Notes: a model not told the origin generated them from the sequence alone. A DNA stretch of 64,000 bases from Vandiemenella viatica (GCA_031002005.1 JARYHS010008074.1:179514494-179578493); one strand, 5' to 3'; numbered from the stretch's first letter, positions 36,983-50,139 are shown. Numbers and translations: made by a program.

Positions 36983-37185
36983 ACTTTATCATTATTATTG
37001 GCCGCCGCTGAAAATTCTATCACTCTTATCTTTCACAATCCTACATCAATGTCATCCCAGGAAACAGTAACGCAATACTGGCTCGTCAGTATTGCGTTAC
37101 TGTTTCCTGGGATGACATTGATGTAGGATTGTGCAAGATAAGAGTGATAGAATTTTTCAGCGGCGGCCAATTATAATGATAAAGT
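36983..37185. repeat. Near-perfect 98/99-nt hairpin
   Basis: Left arm 36983-37080 and right arm 37087-37185 are reverse complements, separated by a 6-nt loop (GCTCGT). I count two mismatches and one single-base length difference (four versus five A in GAAAATTC). The arms include GGCCGCCGCTG near the base and CGCAATACTG at the loop. There is no coding content and no obvious target duplication. It lies inside the 18.9-kb receptor intron, so the pre-mRNA would carry it. It could be a recent foldback insertion or a source of long double-stranded or hairpin RNA. Confidence 0.92.
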
Positions 37186-37871
37186 GTGCATCACGAACAA
37201 GGTTGACGTAATTGGTAAAAGTCATTAGTTGAATACCTCTCTCTAATTTAGTGCAATTTGTTTTACGGCGGTGTTAGTTAGTGTGACCAACAAAAATGCA
37301 GACGCGACAACAGCCATTGGCCTGCTAGGTGTTTCCAGAGGCAATTAAACTAAAAATAAAAACCAAGCCGGTTCTGAAAAAGTTTCCAGGGAGCTGCTTT
37401 CAGATCAATATCACTGAGAGTTTGTCAGTTTTTCACGACTACAGAACCATTTAAGAGATTTGTTGGGAATATTAACTAGAAAATGTTTCTTGTGAATGTT
37501 TCCGTCATCCACCCTTTCACTGCGACTTAAACACGAAAGCGACATTGCGGAGTCGCTAATCTGGCCGTCCGCAGCCGTCGTGGTGGCTGTTTGATATGCG
37601 CCGGCCCTGCCGTGCGTCTCCTCTCTAAATCCCAGGCGGACGACACCAATCACCGGCGATCGAAAACCCGATCGCTCGGCTCTAGGTAGACGTCTGCCTG
37701 CCTGCTGGCAGCGACACGTCGCACTGCATTCGTGTCTGACCTCATACAGACAGCAACAATAAATAACTAACACCACCATTACAAACAACTTTCTGTTTTA
37801 TTGTCCGAAGCATCCAATGTTTAATTTCTTACATATGTTGATTGGAGGTACAGGCTCGTATTTATTTGTGA
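37186..37871. other. Intron segment with GC-rich patch
   Basis: Bases 37555-37740 are GC- and CpG-rich with a 125-residue open frame on the minus strand (37411-37788). The frame has no motif I recognise and no splice context tying it to the receptor. It could be an old LTR or other repeat. Confidence 0.3.
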
Positions 37872-39290
37872 CTAGCTGATACCCGCGACTTCGTACGCGT
37901 CGATTAAGAATTTCTTTGCCAGAACTGAATATAGAAATTGTTGGTAACAAAGGATTGGTCCCAAACAACACCGAGTCGGCATAATATGACAGGAAAGCCA
38001 TCACCATATCATTCTACCGTGGAATCTGCCTCAACATATTTAAAAACAGAAAAACAAACATAGGTGAGGAGATGTGGGGGGGGGGATGGGGTATTGACTA
38101 AGGGGAACTTTATTTCAGCTTGGTCTTTTATTCTTTCTTCAGCATGACCATCCGATTCCTGGTTTCTAATAACTTAAGCTGCTCGTGCTCTGCTAGAGCT
38201 ACAACTTGAGCCAGTTTAGGCCCGCAAGGAATGTCAAAAAGAAGGCAAAATAAACTGGTGCCAGAAACATTTAAGCAGACACAAAGTAATAGATCAGAGA
38301 AAATCGACATCTACGCTAAATAATACGTTTTTTCTCTAAATTTTTTTCTCTAAATTAACAAATTATACACTAACATAATGCGCGAGAAGCACAGCTTGAG
38401 CAACCGACGTAACATTATAGACTAACACACATCCGTTTCTCTGTCAACATTCGATAAGTTCTCAAAATTTCGTGACTACAACTGTTAATCATACCGAAAA
38501 AAAATGTCCTGTGCCCTCCCTACAGATTTTCTTGTCAAATTCCGTCAATATCGGTACAGGAATTTAGTTATGAAAACGTAACAAAAATACAGAGACTTAA
38601 TTCCGCATTTATAGTATTATTACTGCGGATCACACACAGACTGTTGCAAATTACCCCTGAGGGATCAATTCAACGTAAAAAATGTTCACGTACAGCATTG
38701 CAAGACTACCTACGATTTGCCTCGCATTGCACCCCTGAATTTGTGATATCTACAGTTTAACATTCAATCCGAATAACTGACGGTCCAGAAGTGTCTCTTA
38801 CGATGAAAAACATTTTTTTTTTAAATCTTTGCCTCCACGGAGATTTGAACCGGGGACCACGACCCAAACATTAATAAGCAAGCGCTTTAACCACTAAGCT
38901 AGCTGACTGCTACACGAAAAAAGGGTACAGTGACCTCCATATCCAACTCGTCTGTTTATCGCTGTTCAGTAATTTTTTTATAAATTATAAGACAACATTT
39001 ATTATTTGTACAGATAATTTTTCAACCAAATGTAGACAGTCTTTTTCTCCTTGTTTCAAAGGATAAGTGTGCAAAATTTCATCGAGATCTGATGAAAACT
39101 GTGGATTTGTATGAAGAACAAACAAACATACATACATACAATAATTTTTCAACCAAATGTAGACAGTCTTTTTCTCCTTGTTTCAAAGGATAAGTGTGCA
39201 AAATTTCATCGAGATCTGATGAAAACTGTGGATTTGTATGAAGAACAAACAAACATACATACATACATTGATCTCGTATATATATAGATT
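37872..39290. repeat. Composite interspersed repeat with tRNA-like module, copy 1
   Basis: Starts TAGCTGATACCCGCGACTTC and ends in TATATATATAGATT. The same order of blocks recurs at 50632-51525. Inside, on the minus strand (about 38838-38915), is a tRNA-like module with an A box (TAGCTTAGTGG) and B box (GGTTCAAATCT). Copy 1 has about 400 bp of extra sequence (about 38030-38445) absent from copy 2. A 125-bp unit near the right end is duplicated head-to-tail (39014-39138 and 39139-39263). It looks like a non-autonomous retroposon with a LINE-type CATACATACAT end; family not identified. Confidence 0.75.
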
Positions 39291-40489
39291 ACTATTAATC
39301 CACTAGTTTGCAAGGCTTATTTATTACATGAATAATTAGGCGATTTAAGTTAAATCTTTTTATTATTTCTGCTATCAAACGACTGCTGTTTTACATTATA
39401 TACATCTTCATGAATTCGTTGACTGTTCCTCAAAACCTTAACGACACCAATTGTTTACAGCTGTGTTTATTTATTTTCATAAACTGGCCGCATCCAGTGA
39501 GACCGCGCAAACTTCATGCTTCCTTGAATACTGGAACTTGACTCCACTGTGCAACAGTTAACTATTGATATCTCAGAAACAAAACTTCTCTGAGCAGAAT
39601 CACGTCATCCCTCTAAGTATACGGGCCTCGCTCTACTGTTCGCTATTGAGTCAATATGTGAAGTTGCTTCTTATGTATGAGAGCCCTAGACGCATTGTTC
39701 TCCCACTCTCGAAGGTTTTGAACTAATCACTCAATTGGTTTAGAAATGGATTAATGACGCTGTCGACAGCCACGAGAAGGCTTATGAAGAATCACGTAAA
39801 TAAGTAGCAATTCCATATCAATTGGGTGACAGGCTTGTTTTGGGCGAGAAAAGCCTCATTCTCATTTCTTCAACACATGCAAGCTGGATGCTTAATTTAG
39901 TTTTTATTACACTTAACTAATCACTTATGACCGCCAAAAATACGAGATATTGTTATTATTGTAGAAACGAAATCCACTGTTCCGAAAAAAATATCGCTTT
40001 ATTTATTTAACATCGTTCCTTGGAAATAACACTCTAAAAACTTCGTGCCGAATTCATTTCACAACATATTACAATGAAGTAAAACCTCGTGCCATTCGAT
40101 ATAAGACGGGTTGCGGAACCTACACTGGTTCGAACTCGCGCCATGCAAGGTTTACTGTTCCAACACCAACGAATATTGACTATCCGCATGCTCAGCTGAA
40201 TTGGCCAGGCCAAAGGTTGTTACCGTACATGCTATCAATAATAAGCTTACGGTTCGTAGAGACTATACAAACTGCAGCTTGTGGAAACCCAACAAGATAC
40301 AAAACAATTTACAAATGTTGATACATTTATCCATGCCACTTGTAATTAAACAAAAGAAAAATAGTAACACATGTAATTACTCAAACCAAAATATCAATAA
40401 TATTAATAATTATAATAACAGTAAAAATGATTGGCGGGGTGAGAGATTGTCACAGGGTGGCAGACTAATGCCCCCTATGTAGGAGTTCA
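39291..40489. other. Intron segment without recognised feature
   Basis: AT-rich. Bases 40110-40150 (GGTTCGAACTCGCGCC) look like an isolated B-box-type remnant. Nothing else recognised. Confidence 0.35.
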
Positions 40490-41460
40490 CACCAAGGAGT
40501 TACTTCCTGATCAAGACTACCTTCCATGTGAACGTGTTCCCCAAGTCGAATACAAGCAATATATACGCCACGTGCTTAATAGCGTGTTGGTTCTCATTTA
40601 GAACGCAATACAGTAGCGATTCTGTGTGGTATGGATTAAGAATTTCTTGGTGGTTTTCCGGAGGCGTTATGAACCAGATATCTCCACACAAGTGCCGCAA
40701 ATCCCTTAAATTACGGGTCATAGTTTGTCGGTTCGAAGCTGGCGCCTACAAAACGTCAAGATGTGTCCTGACAGGTTGGAATCAGGAAAATTTCGTGGAC
40801 AAGGAATTAACGTCAGTTGATAATTATGTTCCTTAAACCACTGTAGCACAAGTCTGACCTTGTGACACGGACATTTACCCTGCAGGGAGACGAAATCACT
40901 GTCTTGGAAGGCATCGGTCACGAATGGGTGCAGGAGGTCCGCAATAACATTCATGTAGTCCACAGCTGTAATAATGCCTTTGATCACTATCGCACGTCCC
41001 ATGGACGCCCAGGTGAATGTTCCCCACACCGTAATACTGCCTCCACCTGCACATTATGAACAGCCGTTCGCCTGGAATACGGCGTATCCGGACACATCAC
41101 CGATCTGTTGTTATAAAAAAACGTGATTCATCCGACCAGGTCCACGGTCCAATCTCGATGAACTCGTGCCCACTGCATTTATAATTGATGTTGATGGATC
41201 AACACGGGAACACGTAGGGCCTGCCTGCTGCGGACCCCCATCCTTAACAATGAGCGTCGAGCGGTGTGCTCTGAAATACTTGTCTCTGCACCAGCAATGT
41301 ATTCTGTCATCTGATCTGCCCTTTAATGCGTTACAGTAGGCCTACGGGAAAACCTTCCACTTCCATGTTCTGTAGTCTGCTCGTGGTTTCACCACTCATT
41401 AATCATTTTCCATAGACGCTCACTACAGTAGCACGCGAACAGATTTTTTGAACGTATTCA
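40490..41460 (-). pseudogene. Degenerate Tc1-type transposase relic
   Basis: The minus strand reads in order through decayed Tc1 blocks: KICSRATV, the first catalytic segment TWSDESRFF, MWGTFTWASMG, IVIKGIITAVDYMNVI and ADLLHPFVTDAF. These are motifs of DD34E Tc1 transposases. The second catalytic block appears as LQGKCPCHKVRL (the family has QDNAPCHTAR), so the Asp is lost. The PNSPDLNPIEHLW block is reduced to PRNFPDSNLSGHIL, so the Glu is lost. Several stops interrupt it. It is a different lineage from the mariner copies nearby and long dead. Confidence 0.8.
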
Positions 41461-41876
41461 GCAGTACCTATAAGAGAAATCAATAATAGTAGTGGAAATC
41501 AATACTATGGTGAAAAAAGTTCTTAGAGCTGGAAGTGGTTTAGAACGCCGAAAGACCGGTTCATTTTATTATCTTCTATTTAAAAGCTTCTCTTCATTTA
41601 TTACCGCATATCTTTTACCTTTTAGAAATTCCTGATCGTTTGCTCTTTTAACAACACCTGAATACATTTCTGTTGTACTCAAATCAATCAGATAAATAAA
41701 TATGCAGGACGTTTGTTGAAATAGTTCCTTCCTGAAATGCTTCTTCCACTGTACCTTACTTTTAAATTATAGTTTATAATCGAAAGGCCACCAAAATTTA
41801 GCAAATTATAGTTGTAAATACTTAATGAGATTACACCTACACGTCTATGCACAAGGGTCATGAATATCGTAAAATA

Positions 41877-43297
41877 CACTCCTGGAAATTGAAATAAGAA
41901 CACATTGACGCCGGTGTGTAAGACCCACCATACTTGCTCCGGATACTACGAGAGGGCTGTAAAAGCAATGATCAAACGCACGGCACAGCGGACACACCAG
42001 GAACAGCAGTGTTGGCCGTCGAAGGGCGCTAGCTGCGCAGCGGTTGGGCACCGCCGCAGTCAGTGTCAGCCAGTTTGCCGTGGCATACGGAGCTCCATCT
42101 CAGTCTTTAACACTGGTAGCATGCCGCGACAGCGTGTACGTGAAGCGTATGTGCAGTTGACGGACTTTGAGCGAGGGTGTATAGTGGGCATGCGGGAGGC
42201 CGGGTGGACGTACAGCCGAATTGCTCAACATGTGGGGCGCGAGGTCTCCACAGTACATGGATGTTGTCGCCAGTGGTCGGCGGAAGGTGCACGTGCCCGT
42301 CGACCTGGGTCCGGACAGCAGTGACGCACGGACGCACGCCAAGACCGTAGCATCCTACGCAGTGCCGTAGGGGACCGCACCGCCACTTCCCGGCAAATTA
42401 GGGACACTGTTGCTCCTGGGGTATCAGAGAGGACCATTCGCAACCGTCTCCATGAAGCTGGGCTACGGTCCCGTGCACCGTTAGGTCGTCTTCCGCTCAC
42501 GCCCCAACATCGTGCAGCCCGCCTCCAGTGGTGTCGCGACAGGCGTGTATGGAGGGACGAATGGAGATGTGTCGTCTTCAGTGATGAGAGTCGCTTCTGC
42601 CTTGGTGCCAATGATGGTCGTATGCGTGTTTGGCGCCGTGCAGGTGAGCGCCACAATCAGGATTGCATACGACCGAGGCACACAGGGCCAACACCCGGCA
42701 TCATGGTGTGGGGAGCGATCTCCTACACTACCGTACACCTCTGGTGATCGTCGAGGGGACACTGAACAGTGCACGGTACATTCAAACCGTCATCGAACCC
42801 ATCGTTCTACCATTCCTAGACCGGCAAGGGAACATGCTGTTCCAACAGGACAATGCACGTCCACATGTATCCCGTGCCACCCAACGTGCTCTAGAAGGTG
42901 TAAGTCAACTACCCTGGCCAGCGAGATCTCCGGATCTGTCCCCCGTTGAGCATGTTTGGGACTGGATGAAACGTCGTCTCACGCGGTCTGCACGTCCAGC
43001 ACGAACGCTGGTCCAGCTGAGGCGCCAGGTGGAAATGGCTTGGCATGCCGTTCCACAGGACTACATCCAGCACCTCTACGATCGTCTCCATGGGAGAATT
43101 GCAGCCTGCATTGCTGCGAAAGGAGGATATACACGGTACTAGTGCCGACATTGTGCATGCTCTGTTGCCTGTGTCTATGTTCCTATGGTTCTGTCTGTGT
43201 GATCATGTGTTGTATCTGACCCCAGGAATGTGTATATAAAGTTTCCCATTCCTGGGACAATGAATTCACGGTGTTCTTATTTCAATTTCCAGGAGTG
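41877..43297 (+). mobile_element. mariner/Tc1 element, copy 2 (1 bp shorter)
   Basis: 1421 bp, flanked by TA, with the same 27-bp inverted ends as copy 1 (41877-41903 and 43271-43297). It differs from copy 1 by a few dozen substitutions and one deleted base. It lies in the 18.9-kb receptor intron, antisense to the host gene like copy 1. The ends are intact, so it could still be moved by copy 1's transposase. Confidence 0.95.
42121..43142 (+). pseudogene. mariner/Tc1 transposase, disabled copy
   Basis: Same start (MPRQRV) and stop context as the intact gene at 20229-21251. A CGA-to-TGA change creates a stop at 42322-42324, after RRPGSGQQ. A single base is missing near 42730 (CTACACTACCGTAC where copy 1 has CTACACTGGCCGTAC), shifting the frame. 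FSDESRF lies before the shift, and QQDNARPH and SPVEHVWD after it, all with catalytic residues kept. Two lesions in an otherwise well-kept frame suggest recent inactivation. Confidence 0.92.
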
Positions 43298-46200
43298 TAC
43301 TTATAACTATCGTGTTCTTAGACCAGCTTGTTTATTCCACCTGGTTGCTACGGGATAGAGTAAAAAGAAAATATTTACATGTGCTCATACAGTAATGAGC
43401 AATATTATCTTGACTTCTTACGGTAACAATACTCGGTTAAGTGGGTTTTACACTTATTTAACGCCACAACTTTCAGAGTGGAAGATTAATTTACTTTATT
43501 TAGTACAGTTTGGTGAAGCAAACGTAATACCTTATTGAATAATTTTTTTTTTTCTGCATTGAATGATTGTTATTTCTTGGGTTTAGCTTTCAAACATAAC
43601 GGTTTCACAGCCATTATTTGCCTAATTATTAATGGTCTTTGCTGAAATTCTTTGCAGACAGAGAACTTACAAATCGAGTAGTACTAAAAATACTATCACT
43701 AGGGTGCTACAAGCCTTGGGTTGTAAATTTATAACACACGGTACCTTTCGTCACCAAGAATTAAAACAGACGAAGAAAAATTTTAAAGTAGGATCTCTAC
43801 TCACTAAACTGCCTATGCATTAAGTCGTTTTAGCAGACGAATGTCCTGCTACAATTATACCAAACATGCAATATGGAATCATATATTTCCTCCTATCTGG
43901 TTATTTAAAAAATTTAATCAGCGTGTCCTTTGCTCAGCACAGCTCTTCAAATTATAAAAAATGTATGTTTTTGCAAACACGTTTCCAACGAGAAAAATGT
44001 CAGATCGAAGTATCCTTGATAATTTATTCTCGGTCACCAAATATCCCCTCTGCAAATATGGAAATTGGCAATTTAAAGAAATTTAAAAACTTCAAAATTC
44101 CAGTTATGCCAGATGAAAAAATATTTACTTTTTCGTAAATTACAACGGCCAAGCAATCATAAAATGTGATTTTATTTTATCAAAGGAAAACGTGTTTTTA
44201 CATTAGAGGCTTCTACTCTTTGCAGAAGAAATTTCCTAATTTCCGGCAGAGCGAATTAACGCTTTAAGCTTCTTTCCGTTATACTGCATAATTCACTGCG
44301 AAAAAATCTCTTTTTGTGCAGTTAGATTTACAATATGTAATTTATTGATTCTTCTGAATGGACTTAAGATTTTATGGGACACGTTTTTAGAACGTTTCTT
44401 TCGAATATAACACCTATTTTTTGAAGTTGGATCAAAAGATCAAATATGATACCCAGTCTTAATTTATACATCTTTCTTCAGATTTTACGCAAACGGATCC
44501 TTTGCTGAAATGTCACGTGACACATTTTAAACTTTGGGGTACAAACTTAACACTGACGATTGCCTAACAAATGCACCATACGATTTAAACTAAATACGTT
44601 GGCGTACAAGCCCCTACATATAAATTAAATGCATACTGATATCAATAGGAAGACAAGAAACTACTATTCCAGAAGGAATCCGGCATGTACCACATTTATA
44701 AGCAGTTCATTTAGATGAGCATGGGATACGTTTCATTGCGTTAAAGTCTAAAATAATTAGAGTATCTTTAAATACTCCCTTCATATGATGCTACTGTTAT
44801 GGACAAGAAACAAAGTCACGTACATGATGGTTTGTCACTGCGTCTTGGACGCCAATAATTGTTGTTCCGAAAGATATACAATTTATATAGTAACTTTAAT
44901 TAGGCTGCGAATACGAAACAATGTAACTTAACTGCAATGTTACTTTGGTATATATGAACAGAAGTTTCTCGTATTTGTTGTTTCACGAAGTATTTAGCGC
45001 CTGATAGGTGACATACGGGGTAGTTTGTTGCAACTTCTGTCAGTTTATCTGTTTTTAAATGGCCGTAAATAGAAAATGGGGTTACGATTTACGGATCACT
45101 ACTTCTGTAAGGCGTTGAAGGAGATAAATTATCCTCCTCCTGAAGTAGCGCTACGAATACTGTATAAGGGAAGTGAGAAGAGTGTCACATTACATGTATA
45201 TATAATAGTGACCTTCCATTCTTGTGAATACCCCCATAACGTACGGTTTATGACAAGCATCGCTGATTAGTTTAGTCTAGGACATGCGTCATTTTTAAAT
45301 AAGCACAGTGTTTTTTGTGTTGTCGATACTGTGCATTTGTTTAAAATGCAGAATCCCTGCCTTACAATCAAATAATAAACGGTATTACTATAAAGCCATT
45401 TCTGGAGTAGTTTCGTGGAGTTATTCTGTTTTATATTAATTATTAGCAACACTCCTAGCTGTCACACTCGCATAGTCTACACTCTCTTTCTACTAATTTT
45501 TTATATAGAAAAAGATATACACAGTAAATAAAATTGAGACGCTTTGTGCATTTATAAAGTGTGGAGGCATTATTATTTTTTAAGACTGCTTCGCTGTGTC
45601 TCAGTAAAGTCGGAGAAGCCACTGGTTCTTACAAATGTAGCCTGTCACCTGTTTTCGATGTCTTACATTGGTGTTAACTAGCATTTTAATTACATGATTA
45701 AAGTGCCAGGGCAAGAATTGAGATATCCTCCTTTAAACCTGGTCCGAACTATAATAAGTCAGCAAACACAAGGTGTGAATGTACAGTAAAATAATTAGCA
45801 GTCCGAATTTAAAAATTTATAAAATTATTATATTAAGTGGTTACTAGGTCATTAAAATTTTCGCTGTACATGCGTAAGATAAAATACATACAGAGAATAC
45901 TTCTAGGTTGGTTTGACTGGCCAGTTTACGGAGCACTGTATGCCTTGAAGCCGTTTTGGTGTCTTTAAAAGAAAAACATGCAAAAAATCTGCAGATAATA
46001 ATTAATTCAGGTTTGAATAGAGTCCGGATGCTTTCGTTCTGAACGTAACCGATGCGTTCCAGGTTTGGACGAATCACGAGGAGGTTTAGTCGTATTTACT
46101 TAAATTCAGACGAAGTTAACTTCTCACAGTCAGAGAAGTACTTTCGACACTGAACCATTATTTCTAGGAACAGTATTTCTTTCTTTATATTCTTTGATGT

Positions 46201-46677
46201 ATGGTCTGAATTAATACTTCGCATGTCTACCAAAATGAGAGTGCAATTTTAAATTGTAAATAGTTTTAGTAGCAACGAGCTACCAAAATAATATTAAACT
46301 CTGAGATATTAATAAAACTGTTCCATCTTTCATTTCAATAGATCGCTGGATTGTTGCCAAGAAAGCAATTTTGTTTAAGTTATCGAATATTTCCTCCTTC
46401 TGACCGGAGATGGCGACCAAATCTGAGGAAAAGAATTATCTATAGGTAAGATAAAAATACAGCAAGGGACAAGTATGCCACAAAGGCTACCCTGGAAATA
46501 AAATCAGCGTTCTAAAATTATTAAATACTTCACGGAACGAGGTAAACTTTTATTTTGTGTTGATAGAGGCATCCGAGGCCAGTACATACAGACAAAACAG
46601 TAGTTCAGTTTTTGTCGAATGACTACCTGTCGTTTGTGGAAATGCGATTGAGGTGCTAGCAAGTAGTGTTGCCATAC
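43298..46677. other. AT-rich intron segment, nothing recognised
   Basis: About 3.4 kb at the 5' end of the large intron. The open frames (43632-43823, 43866-44138, 45844-46077) have no recognisable motif. Confidence 0.4.
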
Positions 46678-46889
46678 CTGCAGGCAGCCTCTCTATGGAG
46701 TAAGCGAGATTCCTGGCGGTGGTCCTTTCCCGTAGAGCCTCCTCCTTGAGGACTCTGAAACGTCCCAGAATGGTCCGTATGAGAGGCTGTGTGGCCTCCT
46801 TCAGGGAGAACACCCAGGCCTCGTGGGTAGCTGCCCACTCGATACGGCTGTCGGCCAGGTCCAGTACAGTGTCAATCGGAGGCTCGTAC
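46678..46889 (-). CDS. Ionotropic receptor, internal exon (start of S2 lobe)
   Basis: This exon continues directly from the pore exon. The acceptor CCGTAG/G supplies the third base of the Lys codon, giving LTVPK-YEPPIDTVLDLADS. It goes on IEWAATHEAWVFSLKEATQP, a GRFRVLKEEAL stretch and AYSIERLPAG. The P-IDT-DLA-S...W-ATH-AW pattern is the hallmark of divergent insect IRs after the third membrane segment. The donor GCAG/GTATGG is phase 1 and leaves G for the next exon's GT, restoring Gly. Length 212 nt. GC-rich relative to its introns. The open frame continuing past the donor to 46550 is read-through into intron. Confidence 0.94.
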
Positions 46890-47139
46890 CTACGGATAAA
46901 CAACACTGAGCGAGCGAACATGACGGATATGGACAAAGTAACAGCCTCGCTGATGACAGTATATTTTACTGTGCTGGATTGTCTGTAAATTAAAAAGGAG
47001 CGAAAGAGTGCTTGGTTTCAGTTGCTTAGTAACTGACATATTCAATTCGGTTCTTTTTAGAAAGAAAACTTAAGAACATGGTAGTACTATTTAATTAAAT
47101 GTAATTGTGATGGAGCACACGCTCCGGTGGCAATTTCCC

Positions 47140-47790
47140 TACCCACCCATTTTCCCCTTTCCTGTGCCCACCTACTTTTTCTCTCTACAAAATAAATTCT
47201 TTCAGCGTATTTGGTAAATTATTCCGCACTTCTCGTGGTAACTTCTTCCAATCCCTAACATCCTTATCAACGAAAGAAAATCTTCGTCGACCCTGGTGCC
47301 TGAAATCGAGTGCCAGCTTTTGGTCATGTTCATCTTGTCCTTTCATTCACTACTGTTAGTTCTTCCATCAATATGCTTCCAAGTAGCATCATCAATATAC
47401 GCCTGATATACTTCCAAGATTCTCTTCACCGTTCTCCTGTCCTCCATCTCCATTAACATTTCGGTTACAAATTGTATTCTGCGGTAATTTCCAGAGACAA
47501 ATCTAGCAGCCATTCTTTGCACCGCCTGCAACACCTGTATTTGATACTAAAAATGTGCGTCCTATACTAAATGATAATATACAAGTAATGGTCTGACCCA
47601 TTTCCCTCACATCCCTGGTACATCCCCTCATCACTCTGTTCATCAAGCAAAGGATTTTGAAATTTTTTTCCTATTACCTGCCCAATATTTCCTGCCCAGT
47701 TGAGTTTGTTATCAAATGTTATCCCAAAGTAATCACTTTTCAAGTATTTAACGAGCAATTATTTTCCCACTTTATAATCATAACCAACAT
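47140..47790 (-). mobile_element. LINE relic, RT C-terminal part and 3' end
   Basis: Minus-strand blocks in order are LKSDYFGITFDNKLNWAGNI, GQVIGKKFQN, DEGMYQGC, LQAVQRMAARFVSGNYRRIQ, TEMLMEMEDRRTVKRIL and EVYQAYIDDATWKHI. These are typical of the post-RT region of insect non-LTR retrotransposons. Frame breaks separate the blocks. It starts about 250 bp upstream of the acceptor of the receptor exon at 46678-46889. Confidence 0.8.
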
Positions 47791-50139
47791 TTTTTTATTT
47801 GTGTACCTAATAAGCTGACTCTTCCACTCTTTTTCATATTTTGACTGTTTAAATTACACCATACTATTTTCTAAGTCTGCGTGTCGGCTTTACTCATGTG
47901 TATTTATTTAATTAATAGAGTCTCATTATTATTATGATTAGTTGCAGATTACAAGCTGTCACGTGTGATTAGTGTTTATCAGCTCATCACCAAGAAATAG
48001 AAAAATGTCACAGTAATTAAATAGATCAGCAAATTGTGAAACTTATGGTTCCACTCAAAAAGTAATAATAAATTCTGTCACGGCTTAAACCAAGTGAAAC
48101 TACCGGTTCCACTAGTAAATTAACGGCGGTCGCTACACATTTATACTTTGACCAATCTAAGGAAGGTATCGAGAATTTTTTATTTATTAATGCTATGGCG
48201 GCGGTTGGCTGATAAACGTATTTGCGCAACATTTTAACCCTCTGTTAGTTTGAATGTCCACAATTTCACAGGTTATTGTAACATTAAATAAACACACAGT
48301 TAATAGATGCTGATTTACACTACTATCCCATACAGTTATTAATGGATACAAATACGCCGACCACCAGCCGAAATTAAATAGTATTAATCCGAAAATTGCA
48401 AGTTATTCCGGTTGAGAAGTTTAAGTTAGAGAAAGTATATTCAGTCGCTAGTACGGTTAATGTCAACACAACAATCACCAATCAACTAACAGATATTAAA
48501 TACTCTCCAAGGACATATTTATATAGTTCTAAGTCACCAGGCTTGTCTGGCATTGAGTAAGCGAAAGCCAGTATTTCTTTTCCGACGCGGCAGCGCAAAT
48601 TATTTATCCAAATGGACCCGGAAAGTCTTCATAGAACAACACTTAAATACAGTTTTACCATCACAAATTCCCCCGCTACTTCTGCGACTTCAATACTGTG
48701 ACTGTCGTACAGCCAGGCTAGCACAACGATGTACCTTTCGGTTAGTCAATTATCGATCGATACATATACATAGATACACTTTAATAGGAGGTCGATAGCC
48801 TTTTGTATTGTCACAAAATGTTATTGAAATATGTAGCTGCAGCTGATGGCCCTGAGACACGTTTGGAAGTAGCTGATCTGAATTTTCGTGACTGAAACCA
48901 GCAATTTGATTTCCTCAGCATTTTAAAAATAAAACATGCGGAGTGAGTGGCGGGAAAAAAATGGTGACTCAGACCATGATTGTGACAGTAAACACTAGTT
49001 AATGGCACTTTAACCTTCTCTTTAAGAAAGCTCTGAGCCAAAATAAATAAAAAATTAAACTAAACCAGTAATGGTATAACGGAGTGATTATGAAATGTAG
49101 TTGAAGGTAAACTAACGTTAACTGTAAGTAAACTGTGACAATCATTGACAAATGTTTCGACTAAACCCTTCATCACTACTGCTGAAGGAGCATTAAATTC
49201 ATTTGCCCAATCCATTAACACAATTTTTATTCTGATATCTCTAAACCAAAAGAGAAATTATCAAGTAATGCTTATTATCGTGTTGCTTATTTCATAAATG
49301 TATTATTTTCTGATGTTATGATTTTAACTGTACTTTTTTTCATTCATCTGCATACAAGTTACACATTCACAAATTACTTATTTATTTCTGATACATTTGT
49401 TGCAGTCATGCATAAACTCCGATTTCACTTCATTTTTGATTTCCACATGTTTACCTTATTCGTTGATACTGTTTCATTATTAGGCTCCTTGATTTTTTTT
49501 CAAGTTCTCATTTTTCACTGATGTTTGGATTTAGAATATAATATATTAGTGCTAAAAATGCAAGAAAAGCTATCTCCGAATCATGAAACTACTTACACAT
49601 TTTGTCAGACAAAAGTGTTAGGACAGTGAATTTAGTAACTGCTTGATAACACTTGTCTGAACCTATAGGAAATATTCCTTTGAGCTATTATACGCAGAGC
49701 AATACATCGGAACAAATTCGTTGGTAGACATAGCGAAATATTCTAAAAATAATAAGGTGTGCCACATGTCACCCAATTTCGTTGTAGTTTAAAATTCATA
49801 CACGTTTTTTTCTATGATTTTACAGGCAGATTCCAACTTGATTTAGATAACCGGAAATTTTACTGAAAATCTGAAGGTGTAATTACGAAAAATCTAGGAG
49901 ATTTCATCTAAATGATAGGAATATCGAACTGAACACAAAAAAAGAAAAGTAATGTGAATTTTCAGTGGTATAAAATAACAAGTGAGGGGGAAAAGCAGGA
50001 TAATGTTAAAAATTTGACGTCTAAGTTAGATAACTTAAGATGAGAAGGCAACAACACAAAAACACCCAATAATTTCTGTTTTAAGTATAAACAAATAAAA
50101 TGTTATGAGGATATAGTTTTTATGATTGCTTAAGTACCA
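47791..50139. other. Intron segment without recognised feature
   Basis: Part of the 3.4-kb intron between the pore exon and the next. The plus-strand frame at 48553-48798 (81 residues) has no known motif. Confidence 0.4.

Noticed and set aside
37411..37788. 125-codon minus-strand frame in a GC-rich patch
   Set aside because: No known motif, no splice context with the receptor; length explained by low stop density in GC-rich sequence.
38838..38915. Possible tRNA gene on the minus strand
   Set aside because: The same module sits at the equivalent place in another copy of a composite repeat, so it is part of an interspersed element.
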